Shown here: positions 10,766-22,583 of the stretch, piece by piece
Numbering within the stretch: position 1 is the stretch's first letter
How the letters are laid out: every line of letters begins with the position of its first letter
NCBI GenBank assembly: GCA_015680685.1
Contig: MNCI01019108.1
Coordinates: forward strand, 594,792 to 658,791
Length of the DNA stretch: 64,000 bases
From: Gnetum montanum
Lineage: Eukaryota > Streptophyta > Gnetopsida > Gnetales > Gnetaceae
Reading direction: 5' to 3'
Notes under the pieces: generated by a model
Databases searched by the model: none
What the model saw: only the letters and a program-made list of their open reading frames with translations
What the model was told of the DNA's origin: nothing
Position numbers and translations under genes: made by a program

Positions 10766-12870
10766 TACCCCCATGACTGAATGAAAACTCATCCTCGAGT
10801 TCCTTACAATCATATCGGGAAGGTATGGAATTATTGAGGAGAATGGAACTAATGGGATGATATGTGAACGGATCATCATTACAAGACTTGACAAAACTAG
10901 TGTTCATGAAAACAAGGGTGAACACCTCATTACAATAACATCAGGCCTTTGTTGGTAGCTGAGAAAGAGAGAGAGAAAGAAGTGTTGCTGCTGCCAACGC
11001 CAAGATTGTGCCTTTGTTGTCCATCCATAAGCGCGCCATCGATCTTGCTCCTTGCATAGCTACTTCCAATGCTGCTCCATTCCATGTGGTTCCTCTCGAT
11101 CTGGTCCATTATTGCATGGTCACCATCTACACACACAACACAATCTTAATTAGCAAGGGTAACTGAATCATTATGTAATTAATACCTTGCTTCGGTGTAG
11201 GTCCATTGGCTAGGTTATGGTATTGCTGATATGGATCGGGAGATATATTAATGAGGACTACCAAAGGTGTAGGGGTTAGGAAGAAAATCAAAAATTTCGG
11301 GGCTAGGAGAAAATCAAAAAAAGCGGGCCCCGTACCCCCATGACTAATTGCGAACCTCCGGTAGCGTTACAATGGAGAAAGGAAAGGAGTAAGAAAGATA
11401 GATAAAAAGGGACAACTATGGCATCGATGAAATGGATGTCAAGATGGAAATGAATAGAATAAAATTGATTGCAAAATGTTAAGGGAAAGAATTTAACTAA
11501 TGCTCCAAATAGGAATGTCAGTGGGTCCTCCCCAAAGCAAGCTCATGCCCTTCATGCCTGACAAACTCATATTCAAAGAGTCCGTAGGCTCTGGGAATGT
11601 TATTTGGAAAAAGAGCTAAAGTAACCACAAGAATTTACAAAAAAGAAAACAATGCATCAACCAAAATATATACACTAATGATACAATTGGTAATGAGGTG
11701 GAGAGAAGAGAATGGAATGGAATCCCAAGAACAAGGTGGTGTACAGCCCCTTGTGTATTGCATGATTAATGTGACTTAGCAAATCCCATTCCAAGTTTGG
11801 CCTCAAACCAACCACTTCCAGTGACTTCGCATCAATGCATTCGGCTAAACCATCCACTTGGATAACAAGGATGCATCTCCAAAGAGCCACTAGCATTCCG
11901 ACGAAACAAAGGAGAGAATGGGAAGAGAGAAGGGCCTTAGTTAGAGGGAACACTTTGGTTCCATAACCAATGCTTGTAGCCCAAATTTTATTTCATCTAA
12001 GGGGTGTGCTTTGAATTCTCACTTTGTTGTTTTTTTTATTATTATTATTATTTTATTTTTTGGTTTTGTGTTTTTATGCATGAGAACCACACCATGCAAA
12101 GACTTCTTAGTTTTATTGTCTCAGCTTCTGATAGTTGGGTAACACTGGAATGGTAAGAAAACTCAAGAAGAAAACATCCAAGCACCCAAGAGAACGGCCA
12201 ACACAAAAGCATCAAGTTCCCTTGAAGTCACACCCTTTGCAATCCTTGAGTCCTTCCTTAGTTTGAGAAATACCCAGTCACCAATTCGTTTAAGTTCTTA
12301 TTAAAAGGGGACTGTACAATTTCAAGTCGAGAGAGACCATAGAGTGTTGTGCATGGATGGATGAAGTGAACTCATTGCCTGCCATATCAAAAGAAACATA
12401 CCTTAGTATCAACATTGTGATGTAAAGGTAAAAACCAAATATTGGCAATCAATATAAAAACAGTTCATACCATCAGTCCGAACACTTATTGGGTAACAAA
12501 CTTACAGGGTGGATCACACACACACACACAAACAAAATGGAAAAAGTATAACGATGTTGTAAAACAAAAGCTAGAAAATTTAAAGAAATTTGTAAAACAA
12601 AAACTAGAAAAGTTAAAGAAATTTGTAAAACAAAAACTATAAAAGTTAAAGAAATTTGTAAAACAAAAACTATAAAAGTTAAAGAAATTTGCAAAACAAA
12701 AACGTTGTAAAACAAAAAATCGAAAAAGCACTGAGGGCCCCATATGATTAGGATAGGTGGCCATCTCCCCCATGACTGAGTTGTAAGGGAGAGATCCAAA
12801 ATAATGAGCGCCTGCTTGAATTTCTAAGAAATGCCCAACTTCTCCCAATTGATGATCTTAGATTAAGGGG
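10766..12870 (-). other. Non-coding tail of element B between protease and 3' LTR
   Basis: This corresponds to the long untranslated stretch that follows integrase in A (17226 on) and D (50520 on). At 12555-12712 it contains about five copies of a 33-base repeat (GTAAAACAAAAACTA/AAAGTTAAAGAAATTT type). Because 33 is divisible by three, the repeat keeps frames open on both strands, creating false ORFs. A (CA)n run lies near 12515-12530. The polypurine tract TCATGGGGGTA (minus strand) is near 10766-10776. No gene is recognised. Confidence 0.6.
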
Positions 12871-12879
12871 TGGAAGTTG

Positions 12880-13590
12880 GCGACGCTCATATTCCAATGT
12901 GTATATGCTTTTGTTATGGGCATGGGTTTCCGCAGTTCATTCCATGCATATTTTTCTGCTCCTTCTAGTAGTTGTCAACCACGGGGTGTCTACTACTGGT
13001 TGTGTGGTTGCTACATACAGGCATCTTTGTTGTAAAGTTTCAAGGGCATACCTACTGCATGGAGGAGATGAGCATCCCTCCATGTCATCACCCGATGAAT
13101 CACTATATGTGATCCATGGAACTTTCCTCTTCTCAATATTTCCACAAATGTTTATCTTAGAAATTTCTAAGGAAAGATCACGGATCCTAAGGCATGTGTC
13201 TATTGTACTAAGCCATGCCCTTTCCATTATAATCGGGAAGTCCCCTTCGTTGTTATTAACTTCAATCACCAGGAAATTAGCTGGGTAAGACTAACCACAC
13301 ACAGTGGTGATGATGTCCTCCACCAATCCCAAGGGAATGGTGATGGACTGGTCTACCAGCTCTAGTTGAATGTTGCTCTTCTTAAATTGGGGCAAGTTCC
13401 AGGCATGATACATCTCTCGTGAAATTAAGTTGACTCCGAAACCTGAGTCAAGAAGAGCCCTGTGTGGTTCATTTTTGACGATCTATAAATAGATTAAGGG
13501 ACTCCCAGGGTCAGTTAGTTTCCTAGGAAGGTGGCCTACCTTGATCCAGTCAGTTACAGTATGCGTTAACATAATCGTATGTGTTAAGCT
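12880..13590 (-). pseudogene. Protease (retropepsin) of element B, frame broken
   Basis: Minus-strand translation gives RALLDSGFGVNLISREM with the D-S-G active site at 13449-13441, then WNLPQFKKSNIQLELVDQ, ITIPLGLVEDII, a stop near 13288, and a continuation opening at 13269 (MIEVNNNEGDFPIIMERAWL). The same sequence order occurs in A and D. The protease would process Gag. After the conserved CLYVATTQ segment, where A continues toward reverse transcriptase, this element instead joins post-integrase sequence. Confidence 0.75.
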
Positions 13591-16089
13591 CTAGTTTTGG
13601 ACAGAAGGGTGCTCTGAAGTGTTAAATGGTGGAGGAGTGTACATGGCCTCAACCACTTGTTGTTGCAAGATTTTATCTAGGCTTTTGGTTCTGAAGAAAG
13701 GTCTTCTCTTTTTACAGTTGTCAGAACCAGTAGCAAGTTGAATATTTACAGCTCTCGCAGTATGACGTTGCTGCGGTTGAGGAGGAAGTTCCCCTTGCAT
13801 TATTAGAGCAAGAGGTGTTATGCGAACTACTACTGGTGGAAGAGGTGTGGATGGATTAGGAGGATGGTGTGGGTATGGAGTGTCTCCCGGAGGAGAAGGA
13901 GTCCTTTTGAAGTACTCCCAAACTTGGTAGTGACGGTTGGGAGTTGTGTGACTCACAGAGTCACTTGGAGAAATTGGCTGCTGCACATAATATCCATAAG
14001 GGTTAGGCTACCGATAAGGGTACTGATGTTTCAGCGATGGCATCCCCCATGATTGTGGGTATTTCCACTATTGATGCTGTCTGATGGGCTGTGGGGGAGT
14101 TCCACTTGGATAATACGTTAGTGGTTGGTGGAACTGCCTAGGGTTACTTTGTAGATAAGGTAACCTTTAGGGTGTTTGCTGTTGGTTGAGTCTTGAATTA
14201 AGCACATACACCCTAGAATCCTGTAGATGTGAAATAATGGGGCAACATCCCTTAGGATGGTCATAGTGGTAGATCTCACATCCACCATCATCATCTGTGT
14301 CAGAGTCCACAGCCACATCAGAGTTAGTGATTTTTCCCTTACCCTTGTTATGTGCAGGGTCTAAATCTCTCCACTTTTTCTTACCTTTGTCACTACTTTG
14401 TTCTACCTTAGACTCTTCTATAATTTTTAAGATGGTTTCAATTTTAGAGTCTAAGGAACTTCGTACGTCATCTACCTTAGCCGCTATTTTTGTTGTTAAT
14501 TTTTGGATTGACAAGGTTTTTCGGTTCACCAACTCTTCGATTGGTGACTCATCCTCTTCATCACAAAATTTCACTCCCTTCTTTTGAAGGGAGGGATCAC
14601 GATTGTACTCTTCCGCACTTTCCCTTTTGCGTAGCTCACCTTCTTCTTTTGCTTCTTGCTCCAACATGCTATGCACTTCATGGGCTCTAAGTTGTGAGAG
14701 TCTCCCTTGTGCGTAAGTCCCAAGGGTTCTTCTAGTTTCATGCCTTAGCCCATCCACGATGTGATGAAGTTGATCCCTCTGAGCGTACCCATGGCCCGGG
14801 CAACAATGTAACAGTGTGTAATAGTAGGCCATGGCAGCATCCAAGGGTTCGTGATGACCTTGCTTCCAGCCTTGGATCTGCTTACGCAAATTGGACACTC
14901 TAGAGTACGTTTGATACTTTTCGTTGAATAGTTCTAGCATCGTACTCCACCTCCTGATGGTTTTCAGTTATAAGGACCGGTACCAACTCTCTGCTTCTTT
15001 GGTGAGTGTCCTTGGGAAGAACTTAAGTTTTTGCCACTCATTTTCTATATTCTGCAAGGCACAGGCATCGTGGAATGCTTGTAAATGATTTTGCAAATCA
15101 ACATTGTATCCCCCTTCAAATCATGGGATATTATTCATGTCTAATCATTTGATCCGACTATCTTTCAAGTGCCTTGTGGGAATCCTAACTACCTCCGTTA
15201 TGTCAAGCATACTTCAGGTTGTGAGTAGGGGCTCGTCATGATCATCTCTTTCATGATACCCGTGATGTCTTCTTTGTTCGCTACTCTCCCTACGTCCTTA
15301 CTCTTGTCCTCTCTCCTGACTCTCCCGTCGAGGTCTTTCATCTTTCCTACCTTTATCCTCACATTTATGTTCATGATGGCTACGCCTAGATGTGGAAGGA
15401 GAGGGTGAGTGATGCGAAGAAGGAAAAGAAGAAGGGGAACCATCGCCATGATGATTTTTCTTGCCTTCTCTTCGGTTGCTATGGCCCCGATCGTGGTGAC
15501 GATCTAAGTGCCCGTCCTTAGCATAAGTGGTTGTTCCTTCTATGAACAACTGGTGTTCACGAGCATCAAAACTAGTATTATGTATCGTTGATCATAGGTT
15601 CTGATACCCTTCCTCCTCACCATCATTAGGAGGAGGAACATCATTTGTTAAAGAACCCGTGATAAGGGGTTCCTCATCTCCTATTTTGCTAAGGATGTGC
15701 GGGACCTTGCCCTTCAACAGTGCATATTGACTCTCCTGCCTTAAGTCCCTCATACATTGGGCATCTGTGGGATAATAATCCCTCATGTCAAAATCTTCCG
15801 CAATGTATTTAGCATATAATTCTTTTATGCCAATTTGTGCCAAGGCACGGAAAAGCATGCGAGAGACTGATCAATCTGGGGGTAACACGATATTACCTTG
15901 CAAATCTCTCCATCGCAGCTGTTCATCTTGATGGAGGATAAAAGTAAAGTCTGGAATATACTCATCAGGATGAGTATAAACTATCTTATATTGTTTAGGG
16001 CTTGGCTGATTTGTGTTATGTTTTTTATGTTGCCGACTGCCTCATGTATGATCCTTAGGTGGTGAGTTGCTCTTATGAGAAGAAGGCAT
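13591..16089 (-). pseudogene. gag of element B, mostly open but with several stops
   Basis: The start ATG at 16089 follows the primer site and a short leader. Open pieces are 15858-15592 (LFRALAQIGIKELYAKYIAEDF), 15549-15298 (charged linker rich in His, Arg and Ser), 14940-14167 (257 residues: capsid-like TYSRVSNLRKQIQGWKQGHH, then a Glu/Lys-rich coiled stretch), and 13986-13591 (Pro-rich). The zinc knuckle reads CEIYHYDHPKGCC, in which the second Cys is Tyr, so metal binding is doubtful. The 257-residue piece is by far the best preserved retroelement frame in the window. Only a few stops separate these parts. Confidence 0.75.
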
Positions 16090-16209
16090 TTTTATCAGTG
16101 TGCTAATTTACTGTATATAAATTTTTTCTTGATTAACCCAAAGGTTCATTAAGGCTCACAACAATGTGAGTGATATCCCTTATGTTCTATTCGGTGCACA
16201 AACACTTAG

Positions 16210-16227
16210 TCCCCGGCAATGGTGCCA
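16210..16227 (-). promoter_or_regulatory. Primer binding site of element B (tRNA-Asp type)
   Basis: On the minus strand, just inside the 5' LTR end, reads TGGCACCATTGCCGGGGA. It differs from the canonical tRNA-Asp-complementary site TGGCGCCGTTGCCGGGGA only at two former CpG positions. The match supports assigning B and its relatives to the Athila lineage. Confidence 0.85.
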
Positions 16228-16228
16228 A

Positions 16229-16599
16229 TCATGAGTGGCGAGGTACCCCTACACTCAACCATACGAAATGAGCATAGAACGCACGATCTGGTCGAACTCT
16301 GCAGACTAAATGCCTACACACCCCATGGAACACTTGGGGTTAATCATTTGTTGTCTTCCCAGACTTACTTGTGTTTGTCACGGTGTATGGTTAAGTAAGT
16401 CCGAGGTATATGATTTTTATATCTTTTATGGTTTTATGTCTTCTATGCTAAGAGCGAAGGGTTGAGAAACTAGCTAACTCTAACTAAGGACTAAGTCTAA
16501 ATTAACTAGCGTNTACTAGGTTACCAAGTAGTCACACGAGATGCTCATAATCAAGTCGTACTCATACCGCATGCGACGAGCAGCTGATTCCTTGACTAA
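16229..16599 (-). repeat. Partial 5' LTR of element B, broken by an N
   Basis: 16229-16512 matches the inner end of the 3' LTR (9742 to about 10023) closely. After the N at 16513, 16514-16599 matches about 10282-10367. The intervening roughly 255 bases are therefore missing at the N, and the outer roughly 400 bases (U3 with palindromes and TATA) are absent because the sequence passes into pol of A at 16600. Confidence 0.8.
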
Positions 16600-17225
16600 C
16601 TAAGAAATCACTAGAACATTAACTAGAATAGTTACTTAATTTAGAAAGGATTGGAGCACTAAGTTGAATGATGCTCTACGAGCATATAGATCCATATGGA
16701 AACTTCCAATAGGATACTTTTCCTATGAACTAGTTTATGGAAAACTTCCTACACTATCAAACCAAGCAAAGTTACAAACCTTAGCTACTACTAGTGAACT
16801 TGACCTAGACTTAAATGTAACCAAAAGAATGTCTTATGAATCTTAACCTTCTAGAGGAAAATAGACTTGTAGCTTTGATGAGTAATGACATTCACAAGAA
16901 CTACTCCAAATGTAGGCATGATGCAAGAATAGGACAAGTGTCAATCTAGCCGAGTGATAAAGTCCTCTATTACAATCACATTCATGAGCCACAAAAGGCT
17001 AAGTTCCAAACCTTATGGAAACGACCCTTATATTGTCCATGCAATTTACCAATCAAGTGCCATGCAGATCTATCACCCAATCAACCCACAAAAACTTATC
17101 CTAGTCAATATTCAACAAGTTAAACCATTCTAAAAACATCTCAACTCCTCTATGGATTCTACTCTATCTACCAAACTATCCTTAAATTGTTCTATCTTTT
17201 GATTAACTACTTTCAATAATAGTTG
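16600..17225 (+). pseudogene. C-terminal integrase of element A (pol, part 3)
   Basis: Translation gives WSTKLNDALRAYRSIWKLPI, GYFSYELVYGKLPTL and then a decayed stretch (MNLLEENRLVALMSNDIHKN, RCHDARIGQVSI), the standard integrase C-terminal region of Athila-type pol. The 3' end has the 'QLSCGG'-like segment (NNSCGGV, near 17220) that marks the end of pol in this family. The integrase N-terminal and catalytic core are missing here. Confidence 0.75.
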
Positions 17226-18889
17226 TGGGGGTGTCCAATCTGACACTTAGGCACTAGACCTTTTTCTTTTCTTACTATGTTTCCATATTCTTTGACATTT
17301 TTCCATTCTTTTATACTTTTTCCATTTCTTAATCATTTTCTATTCTTTGATATCTTTAAAATTATTTCTATATTTTTTTATTCTTATCATTTTTATATGA
17401 TTTTTCATGATCTTTCTTATACATATTTTTGTTGATTTTTCCAATAAAGTGCAAAGGAATAAAGTAAGATGTAGCCTTAATAATGTGAAAACTACCCTAT
17501 ATTATCAAATCATTGAAGGACAAATTTTGTATACAATGAGACCATATCATCCATCCACTCATTTCCAATAATAAGAGGCTCTTACCATGGCCATAATGAT
17601 ATTTTTTTCACAATAAAAATGAAATATACTTGTCATCATTATGCTTGGATAAAGAAGTAAACAACCAAGTGGGAATGAAAAGGGTGTGACATCAAGGGAA
17701 TTTATGGATTCTCTAAGGCTACTGCTATAAGTATTATCTTGTTGTTAAGCTGTATTATCTACTTGAGTTCTAATGAAAAATGGAAGTATGTCTAAAATAA
17801 GTGCTACCTTACCATGTCACTGGAAAAACATGTTACCCATGCCTGAAGGTAGTCCTCTCGTAAGGTCAACAAAATAAAAACATAATAAATGCATAGAATA
17901 AAATTTCCAGGGGTCCCACTAGAAAGACATGTTACCCATGTCTAAAGGTAGGTGGCTTCTCAAAAATCTCAAAAATAAAAGTATGCAATTAATAAACTAC
18001 TTCCTTGGACTACATTGTCAAGGTGTTAATGCTTCTTGAAACAATGATAGTCTTGTAGTTGTTAGTTTTAGGATGATACAATACGATGTCACTGGTAAGT
18101 GGTATGGACTTTGTTTGGCTCTTGGATAGGACTAATGATTACTTTAACCATATATCACACACAAGAATTCATTATGCCTACAGTAAGACACCTCACGTCT
18201 GAATTTCCATAATCCTTTCTACTTTTATTTCACCTCACTATGATATATAATCATAATTCAATGGTTTTGTATAATATAGTGTTATTTTCTCATTCTAGTG
18301 CCACTAACATGTGTGTTTTCCAAGACAGGTATGTTCTACATTCAACTCCTTGAGTGCCTATGGACACTTGTAGGCATGGTTATACAAGAGAACTAAGGGC
18401 TAAAGCCTTCTTTGGGAAGGATCCACTTGTATAAATCCACATCATCTTGTGTCTCCAAGATACTTAAACCATGAATTTCCACTTTCCTATATTCTTACAA
18501 CTAATCATAATTATGGCAACCCTTACTACCATCTCTTATACATCTAATTGACCTTCTTTGCCAAAGATTCCTTCTGTTATGATATTTTACTACAAAATTC
18601 TCATATTTTGAGCATCATCTCTAATCAAACACCCTTTAGAAAACCTCTACACCTTCTAAATAATCCATTTGACTCACTTTTTTAAATCAAAAATTGCTCA
18701 AAAATCAAAAAAAATCTATGATGACATCGTAGCTATAATGTATTAGGCCCTACAACATCATAACTACGATGTCACATCTTCAATGTTGTGTCAATAAAAA
18801 TCTATATATACGCATGGGAGTTAGAAAAATTTTTCATTTTCACATTTCTAGCAAGGGGACTTCATGCTATTTTTCTAAGCCTCTGACAC
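17226..18889 (+). other. Post-integrase untranslated region of element A
   Basis: T-rich runs (17255-17420) are followed by phrases shared with the same part of element D (50520-52400), for example 'aaaagggtgtgacatca' at 17682, 'gttacccatgcctgaaggtag' near 17831, and 'gggaaggatccact' near 18413. A short inverted repeat (arms GACATCGTAG/CTACGATGTC) lies at about 18722-18773. No ORF is credible. Confidence 0.6.
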
Positions 18890-19230
18890 CTGCACTTCCA
18901 TGCTCCATAAGACACACTACATCACACCAACAATGACATATGTAGAGCTACAATGTCATAGATATGATATTGTGGCTCATGTAAAATGTGTTTCATTGTA
19001 CCCCCATGATTGATTGGAAACTCATCCTCGAGTTAAAACAAAAGGAGGATAGAGTTTTTTACAAAATTGGGAGGTATACTTAAACTTGAACATGACTACT
19101 TATATACATAACTACTTGACTCTAAATGCCTCATTGTTGTTTGAGTGGTGTTTTACAAAATTATCATGCATTACATGATGAACACATTTGACAACAAAAC
19201 AAAACAAAATGGCAAAGTACTAGAATACTC
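18890..19230 (-). repeat. Inverted fragment: 3' internal end, polypurine tract and LTR start of the same family
   Basis: Read on the minus strand, this is a copy of sequence found at 22470-22578 joined to 31245-31400, that is, the end of element A's internal region, its polypurine tract and about the first 100 bases of its LTR (TGAAACACATTTTACATGAG...). It lies in opposite orientation to A and stops abruptly within U3. It is either a truncated nested insertion or the product of a rearrangement. Confidence 0.75.
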
Positions 19231-19921
19231 TCTCACTATACCTTCGATTTACATAATTCTTAAACCTTTTTTATCTGAGAATGACCAACTTAGTCATGGA
19301 GGAGAGTATTGTGCGTAGAAATGTCAAATTAATGTCAAATTGATCCAAAGTTTTCTAACACAAGAAGAGTACATTAAGGGTAAGAATAAACAACAAATAA
19401 GCATATTTTGATCAATTGATTAAATAAAAGCTAATAAACCTAATTGATTCTCCTAGCTAACCATCAAATAACATAGTAATTTTGAAAAGGATAACTATGA
19501 GAAGTCTTAACAATCAAAGGAACAACAAACAAGGGTTTCTTTTTGAATTTTTCTAACTCTACAATCATAACAAGAGCCATAAGTAATAATAAGAATAAAA
19601 ATTGGATCAAAATCAAGGATTTGGGAAAGGATTAGGAGCTATTAGAAACATATTTAAAATACTTGGATATGCTCAAATGAACCTTTGATGAGTAAAGATG
19701 GATCCCAAAAGACCTACAGTAGAAGGGCCCTCGTAGCCAGGAAGCAAAAGACCAATAGGTCAAGGAAGAGGGCAAGTCAAAGAACAAACCCCATAAGTTG
19801 AGCAGGAGGCCCAATCCTTCAGCATCCATCAACAAACACCTGCTACTAAATAATTTGCATAGGCCGAGGCTAAAGTACCACAAACACTAGAGCAACGATA
19901 GCCCCTCATGCTATCAGCAAA
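19231..19921. other. Unassigned stretch before the third ORF of element A
   Basis: No recognisable coding domain is seen. A minus-strand frame at 19883-19632 has no homology I recognise. The stretch may continue the inverted fragment to its left. Confidence 0.3.
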
Positions 19922-22400
19922 ATGTCTCCAAGTAATCCAAGAAAATTCTATCATGTCCATAGTGATTGTGGAACTAAATTTTGGACCCTACATGAATTTT
20001 ACACCTAAAAACATCTAAATCCAACTCCAAGCCTCTCCTTTATGGCCAACTCTATCATGTAATGGCAAATGGTGCTTAGGAGAAGTCTACTAGATTTGGA
20101 AGAACAAGAAAGATGATGCTACAGTTAAAATTGAAGGACACCTTGTGCCTTATTCAATTGAAGCCATTACCAAGGCACTTAATATCCCAAATGTTAGAGA
20201 AAACATAGCATAGATCATAGATGCAAATAAGTGACTACAAAGATTGTATGGAAAAGAAGCCAAGGAGTATAGTGAATTAACTACTGAGGAAAAGATATAT
20301 TTCAAGATTAGGACTTTCCACTTTTTTCCACCAAATAGCTCAATAGAATTTCAACCTACACCACTAGAGGAAGTCTCGTTCTCATGGGGAAATTCAACAT
20401 CAACATAACTCATTTATTTTTCTTAGAAATTTAGAGAAGGTTTAAAGAAAAGAAGGTAGGGAAACTTACACTTTCATTTCCTTACCTCATCAAAAGATTG
20501 TGCAAACAAGCTAGGATTCTGGGATACACAAATGATGTCTTATGAAAAGCCTATAATGCATAATATGTTGAGATGTCCAAGCCAGTGCCACAAAAGAAAG
20601 ATTAGCTAGAGAAGCTAGTAGGCACTGAGGGGATAATAGGTTCAACACATTTGGGTAATATTCTAGCAACAAGGCAAGAACAAGTAAGACCCAGTGAATC
20701 AACACCAACTAGTGATAGACTTGAATAGAGTGCTCCACTATCACAACAAGACTACAGATCTTCCACGAGCCATTTACAAAAAATTGCAGAAATAATAAGT
20801 TGAGGAATGAGGAAAGGTTTTGTATTGTACAAGGTAAGAGATAACTTCACAAGGCCTACAATATCAACAGGGCCTACTAGTGGTCAAGTATCTTTACATA
20901 AAGGAGAGGATGAAAATTGGGCACAACAGATTTCAGGGAATGTTGCATCTTTCCAAGTTATGCTAGAAAACTGGAGAATAAGGCATGGCAGGGGTGATGC
21001 AACATCACGATGCAGTAAGAGCAACAAAGGTGATCACTGATCACATTAAAGAATCATTTAACATCTGCATTGTATAATCGAAAGATATTACTAGAACTAG
21101 AGATGTTGAGATGTAAGTTGGAACATCCATGAACCCAGCAAAACATGAGGATATTTTAGATCAACTACTACAGAAAGGTTAATTTATGCAAAATATCTTT
21201 GATATCCCTAGTGATATCATTGCAATTCAATAAAATCTAATCTCCATAAAGGGCAAGCTAGTCATGACTGAAACGACAGTTGAACATGCAAAAAATGAAG
21301 TACAGAGGTTGTAAGCTGAATCGACAACCTTGAAAGTAGAAAGAAGAGACCCTACACAGTATATAGTGCCAAACTAGCTAAACAAGTTTAGAATAGAATA
21401 AGTAATGTAGCTTATAGCTAGAAACATTCAAGTGGAGATGGAGAAAGAGAAAGAAGTATGGAATGCATTTATAGCAAAAGCATAAACTTATGCACATGTC
21501 AAAGCAATAACTGCCTTGGAAGAAGAAAATAAAAGAGCTACTGCTAAAAACACAAGGTTTACCAACATAGAAAATCAAAAAAAAAACGTTCTCAAAGAAA
21601 GTATCCACTAGTTAAGAGAATAGTTTATTAGAGTTAACCAAGATACGAACAAATTGGCCAAAGAAAATTGAACCCTATCAATGGAAGAAGTTTGTGCTAT
21701 CCATTATAAATCAGCAATTGAAATCAACACGTGGCAAAATAAGGTTAAGAAACATGAATAGCTCAAAGAACACTTTAGAGACCAAGTGGGCATGTACAAG
21801 CAAATCAATAAAAAAGAAACCCATATGGGCAAAGCTAAAATTAGCTTAATCATAGCACAGACACCTAATTGGCAGCCAATTCTAGATAGCCTAGCCCATG
21901 TCCACCAAGTTAAAGTGAAAAATAAAAACCTACAAATTGAAAACATAAAAAAATACATGGGGTTAGCAAACCTTCAGTATGCTAATCTGGTCATGTTAAC
22001 ACCAAGTAGACCAAGGAATAAGTTAGAATAATAGGTAGTTGTAGTATATGTCATGTATGAAATAGAGCTTGCAAATCAGAAGGATGCACAATAGAAATTA
22101 CATATTGCAAACTTTGAGTTTGAAATAGTAAAAGCCATCTACCAAGATCATAAAGATGTAGTGGCAAACCTAGTTCGATGCATGATGGATTACTAAGAAC
22201 TAAGAACAATGGTCAGGGCATTTGAGGAAGAAAGGAGGCAATTTTCAACTTGGTATGTGAAAGCTAACAAAATGTTTCCACAGCTACCATGCCCATGGGA
22301 AGCATCAACGACATCAAACATTACGAAATTCACATGGATGATACATGATCCAAGATTAGAGGAGGAAAAGCTTTGGGTACTACTCAACCATTACTAGTTT
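19922..22400 (+). pseudogene. Third ORF of element A (post-integrase, coiled-coil rich), broken
   Basis: A candidate start at 19922 (MSPSNPRKFYHVHSDCGTKF) is followed by an N-terminal domain (WCLGEVY.IWKNKKDDATVKI, HLVPYSIEAITKALNIPNV, EEKIYFKIRTFHFF) and a long Lys/Glu-rich helical part (about 21380-22050) with EVCAIHYKSAIEI and MGLANLQYANLVMLTPSRPR. It ends with a segment holding QELRTMVRAFEE and PQLPCPWE. The same order of segments recurs in element D at 52985-55480. I see no hydrophobic membrane segment, so an envelope role is not supported by the sequence. Athila-lineage elements are known to carry an extra ORF at this position; its function is not established. Confidence 0.65.
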
Positions 22401-22583
22401 TAGAAGCTCAATGACAAGGAAAAATAGCCAATTGAGGAGCCTCCACTATCAAGAACTAAAAGGCTACATCAAGCTATGTCATTTTATTTTGTTTGTTGTC
22501 AATTTTATTCATCATGCAATGCATGATAATTTTGTAAAACATCACTTAAACCACAATGCGACATTCAGATTCAAATACTCATG

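Larger units (their letters stand above)
9742..16599 (-). mobile_element. Element B: Athila-like, gag-protease only, minus strand, inside pol of A
   Basis: On the minus strand the order is 5' LTR (16599-16229, incomplete), primer site (16227-16210), gag (16089-13591), protease (about 13590-12880), a non-coding tail with a tandem repeat, polypurine tract (near 10770), and 3' LTR (10765-9742). Reverse transcriptase, RNase H and integrase are missing: protease-linker sequence runs straight into the sequence that normally follows integrase (reading LQLSHGGDG). It is less decayed than A and keeps long open stretches of gag. Its right LTR lacks the outer U3, and an N at 16513 marks further missing sequence. 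Confidence 0.82.

Noticed and set aside
12473-12848. Overlapping 108- and 120-codon minus-strand frames with Phe-rich repeats
   Set aside because: They are produced by the 33-bp tandem repeat; two frames open at once and no known domain.
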